A DNA stretch of 64,000 nt from Sporosarcina sp. FSL K6-1522. GTDB lineage: Bacteria; Bacillota; Bacilli; Bacillales_A; Planococcaceae. Made by a program: the position numbers and the translations under genes. The notes under the pieces were generated by a model. That model was not told where the DNA came from. It made no database searches and was given only the letters and a program-made list of their open reading frames with translations. The stretch lies in the NCBI RefSeq assembly GCF_038622445.1, contig NZ_CP152019.1, positions 434,001-498,000 on the forward strand, written 5' to 3'. Numbering within the stretch: position 1 is the stretch's first letter; every line of letters begins with the position of its first letter. This document shows positions 62,828-64,000 of the stretch, piece after piece.

Positions 62828-64000
62828 CTAATCCCCACAAGGTGCTGGCTCTACTTCAATTTTGGAACTCATATCATGATAGTTAAAATGTAATATTTTT
62901 TTGACACGTTTAAAGTATTTAAAAAAGCGTTCATTCGGATGTGCGTTTTGCTTATATTCTTCTATAATTTTTGTAACTAATGGAATTAGATCATCGGGTT
63001 CAATTCCTTCCGCAACTGGTTGAGCAGCATGGGCTGTGCGACCGACTGGCTTCGCACCGATAAATAAGTCGAATTTTTTCTTCCGATAGACAATCCCTAT
63101 GTCATCAAACACTGGGCGATAGCAGGCCATTCCACACCCATTGACACCAACGTGCAATTGCTTTGGCAGTTTTAACCCATCCAATGTAGCTGCAATTTCT
63201 TCTGCATACGGAATAGCATCTGCTTTTTCACCGTAGCAAAAATCACAAGCCTTCACTTTTACGACATCTCCTACAGGCATGACGCGTAAATGATGCTGCT
63301 CAAGCTTCGCAACAATCGCTTCGGGTTGATCTGTTGGCACCTTTACAACCAAACGGTGACTAGGCGTATACTCCAAGGTACCTTTCTCCCCGACAACGTC
63401 TGCCAATACGCGCATTTGCTCTGCTGTCATCATTTTATTGACCACACCAGGGGAAACGGCAAATTCAAATATACTTTCCATCGACTGTTGCACTAAAAAA
63501 GGATTTTCCACTTTCTCTTCTGTCACCATCGATAAAGCCTGCAACGCCATATCCAGTGATGGAACCTGTTGCTCTTTCTTTGGCTCTGGCTCTTGTCTAG
63601 CTGCTATACTTTCGATTTGCTCATAGCCTGCCTTTGCCTCACCTGTTTCCTGATCCAGTGCCCACGGTTCAGCTTCCTTCTTCAAACGTTGGTGTGGTTT
63701 TAAACTTTGCTTCCCTTCACCTAACGTATATTTACGTTGGTAGCCCCGCGGGGTGATGATTTTATTATCATAAAAGAACGTAGATGAGTTACCGATAATG
63801 ACCGTTGTTAGCATTCCGATATCGTGTTCAAGCATTTCCGATAGCGTTGTCAGAACTACGTTTTGATTTTCACGATAAGCACTCTTCACCAAGCCAACAG
63901 GTGTATCTGGCGAACGATACTTTAATAAAATATTTTGTGCTTCTACAATTTGACGTGTCCGTCGTCCACTTTTCGGGTTATATAGAGCAATTACAAAGTC
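62828..64000 (-). CDS. cbiH60: CbiH60-type cobalt-factor III C17-methyltransferase with iron-sulfur C-terminal domain (N-terminus outside window)
   Basis: The frame is open through the right edge, so the N-terminal part of the CbiH methylase is missing. Codons between the edge and 63892 read DFVIALYNPKSGRRTRQIVE, the end of a CbiH/CobJ methylase. After an acidic, Gln/Glu-rich linker comes a domain like the small-subunit and iron-sulfur part of nitrite/sulfite reductases: VVKVKACDFCYGEKAD, then GVNGCGMACYRPVF, giving a four-Cys cluster site. This is the CbiH60 architecture of Bacillus megaterium, which methylates C17 and contracts the ring to cobalt-precorrin-4. It lies upstream of cbiJ. Confidence 0.92.
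   Translation of the reverse strand, partial: DFVIALYNPKSGRRTRQIVEAQNILLKYRSPDTPVGLVKSAYRENQNVVLTTLSEMLEHDIGMLTTVIIGNSSTFFYDNKIITPRGYQRKYTLGEGKQSLKPHQRLKKEAEPWALDQETGEAKAGYEQIESIAARQEPEPKKEQQVPSLDMALQALSMVTEEKVENPFLVQQSMESIFEFAVSPGVVNKMMTAEQMRVLADVVGEKGTLEYTPSHRLVVKVPTDQPEAIVAKLEQHHLRVMPVGDVVKVKACDFCYGEKADAIPYAEEIAATLDGLKLPKQLHVGVNGCGMACYRPVFDDIGIVYRKKKFDLFIGAKPVGRTAHAAQPVAEGIEPDDLIPLVTKIIEEYKQNAHPNERFFKYFKRVKKILHFNYHDMSSKIEVEPAPCGD

Overview
The window is chromosomal DNA from a low-to-mid GC Gram-positive bacterium of the order Bacillales, most likely a Planococcaceae member such as Sporosarcina or Lysinibacillus (inference). The signs are strong AGGAGG-type ribosome binding sites, a YtxJ bacilliredoxin (bacillithiol chemistry), YtrA-type GntR/ABC genes, and a cobalamin operon in the gene order known from Bacillus megaterium, including a CbiH60-type enzyme. 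No rRNA, tRNA, CRISPR array or intact insertion sequence was seen.

Region 1 (1-16.4 kb) is a hydroxyproline utilisation island. A leftward operon encodes a D-hydroxyproline dehydrogenase FAD subunit, a Cys/Cys proline racemase-family epimerase, a racemase homologue lacking both catalytic cysteines, an NhaC-type antiporter, a DapA-family deaminase and an aldehyde dehydrogenase cut by the window edge. A sigma-54 activator lies beside it. A divergent operon supplies the two [2Fe-2S] subunits and the second flavoprotein of the dehydrogenase. An oligopeptide ABC transporter follows. Four near-perfect -24/-12 promoters serve the two catabolic and two transporter units. This points to one sigma-54 regulon that imports hydroxyproline peptides (for example from collagen) and degrades hydroxyproline to 2-oxoglutarate.

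Region 2 (16.4-34.9 kb) holds related amide and amino acid catabolism. It starts with 1.2 kb of degenerate DNA with hairpins, a truncated second copy of an ornithine cyclodeaminase gene and one copy of a 140-bp repeat. Then come a HyuA-HyuB-DUF3830-NCS1 permease operon with an XRE-cupin regulator, a racemase/dehydratase-symporter-cyclodeaminase operon (probable trans-3-hydroxyproline route) with a second XRE-cupin regulator, and a second HyuA-HyuB set with an IclR regulator and an OPT transporter.

Region 3 (35-44.5 kb) contains an unusual four-gene operon: a divergent PlsY-like acyltransferase, a GNAT/class V aminotransferase fusion, YtxJ and a short-chain dehydrogenase. It also holds a PAP2 phosphatase, an alkyltransferase-like DNA repair protein, MscL, a free-standing 30-codon gene, and a YtrA-type ABC operon with an embedded 31-codon gene.

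Region 4 (44.5-64 kb) is one long leftward cobalamin operon. It covers the anaerobic corrin pathway from CbiH60 (cut by the right edge) to CbiA, plus SirC, CobA, CbiY, CobO, an unassigned SAM methyltransferase, a ferredoxin-CbiX fusion and two separate BtuFCD-type uptake systems.
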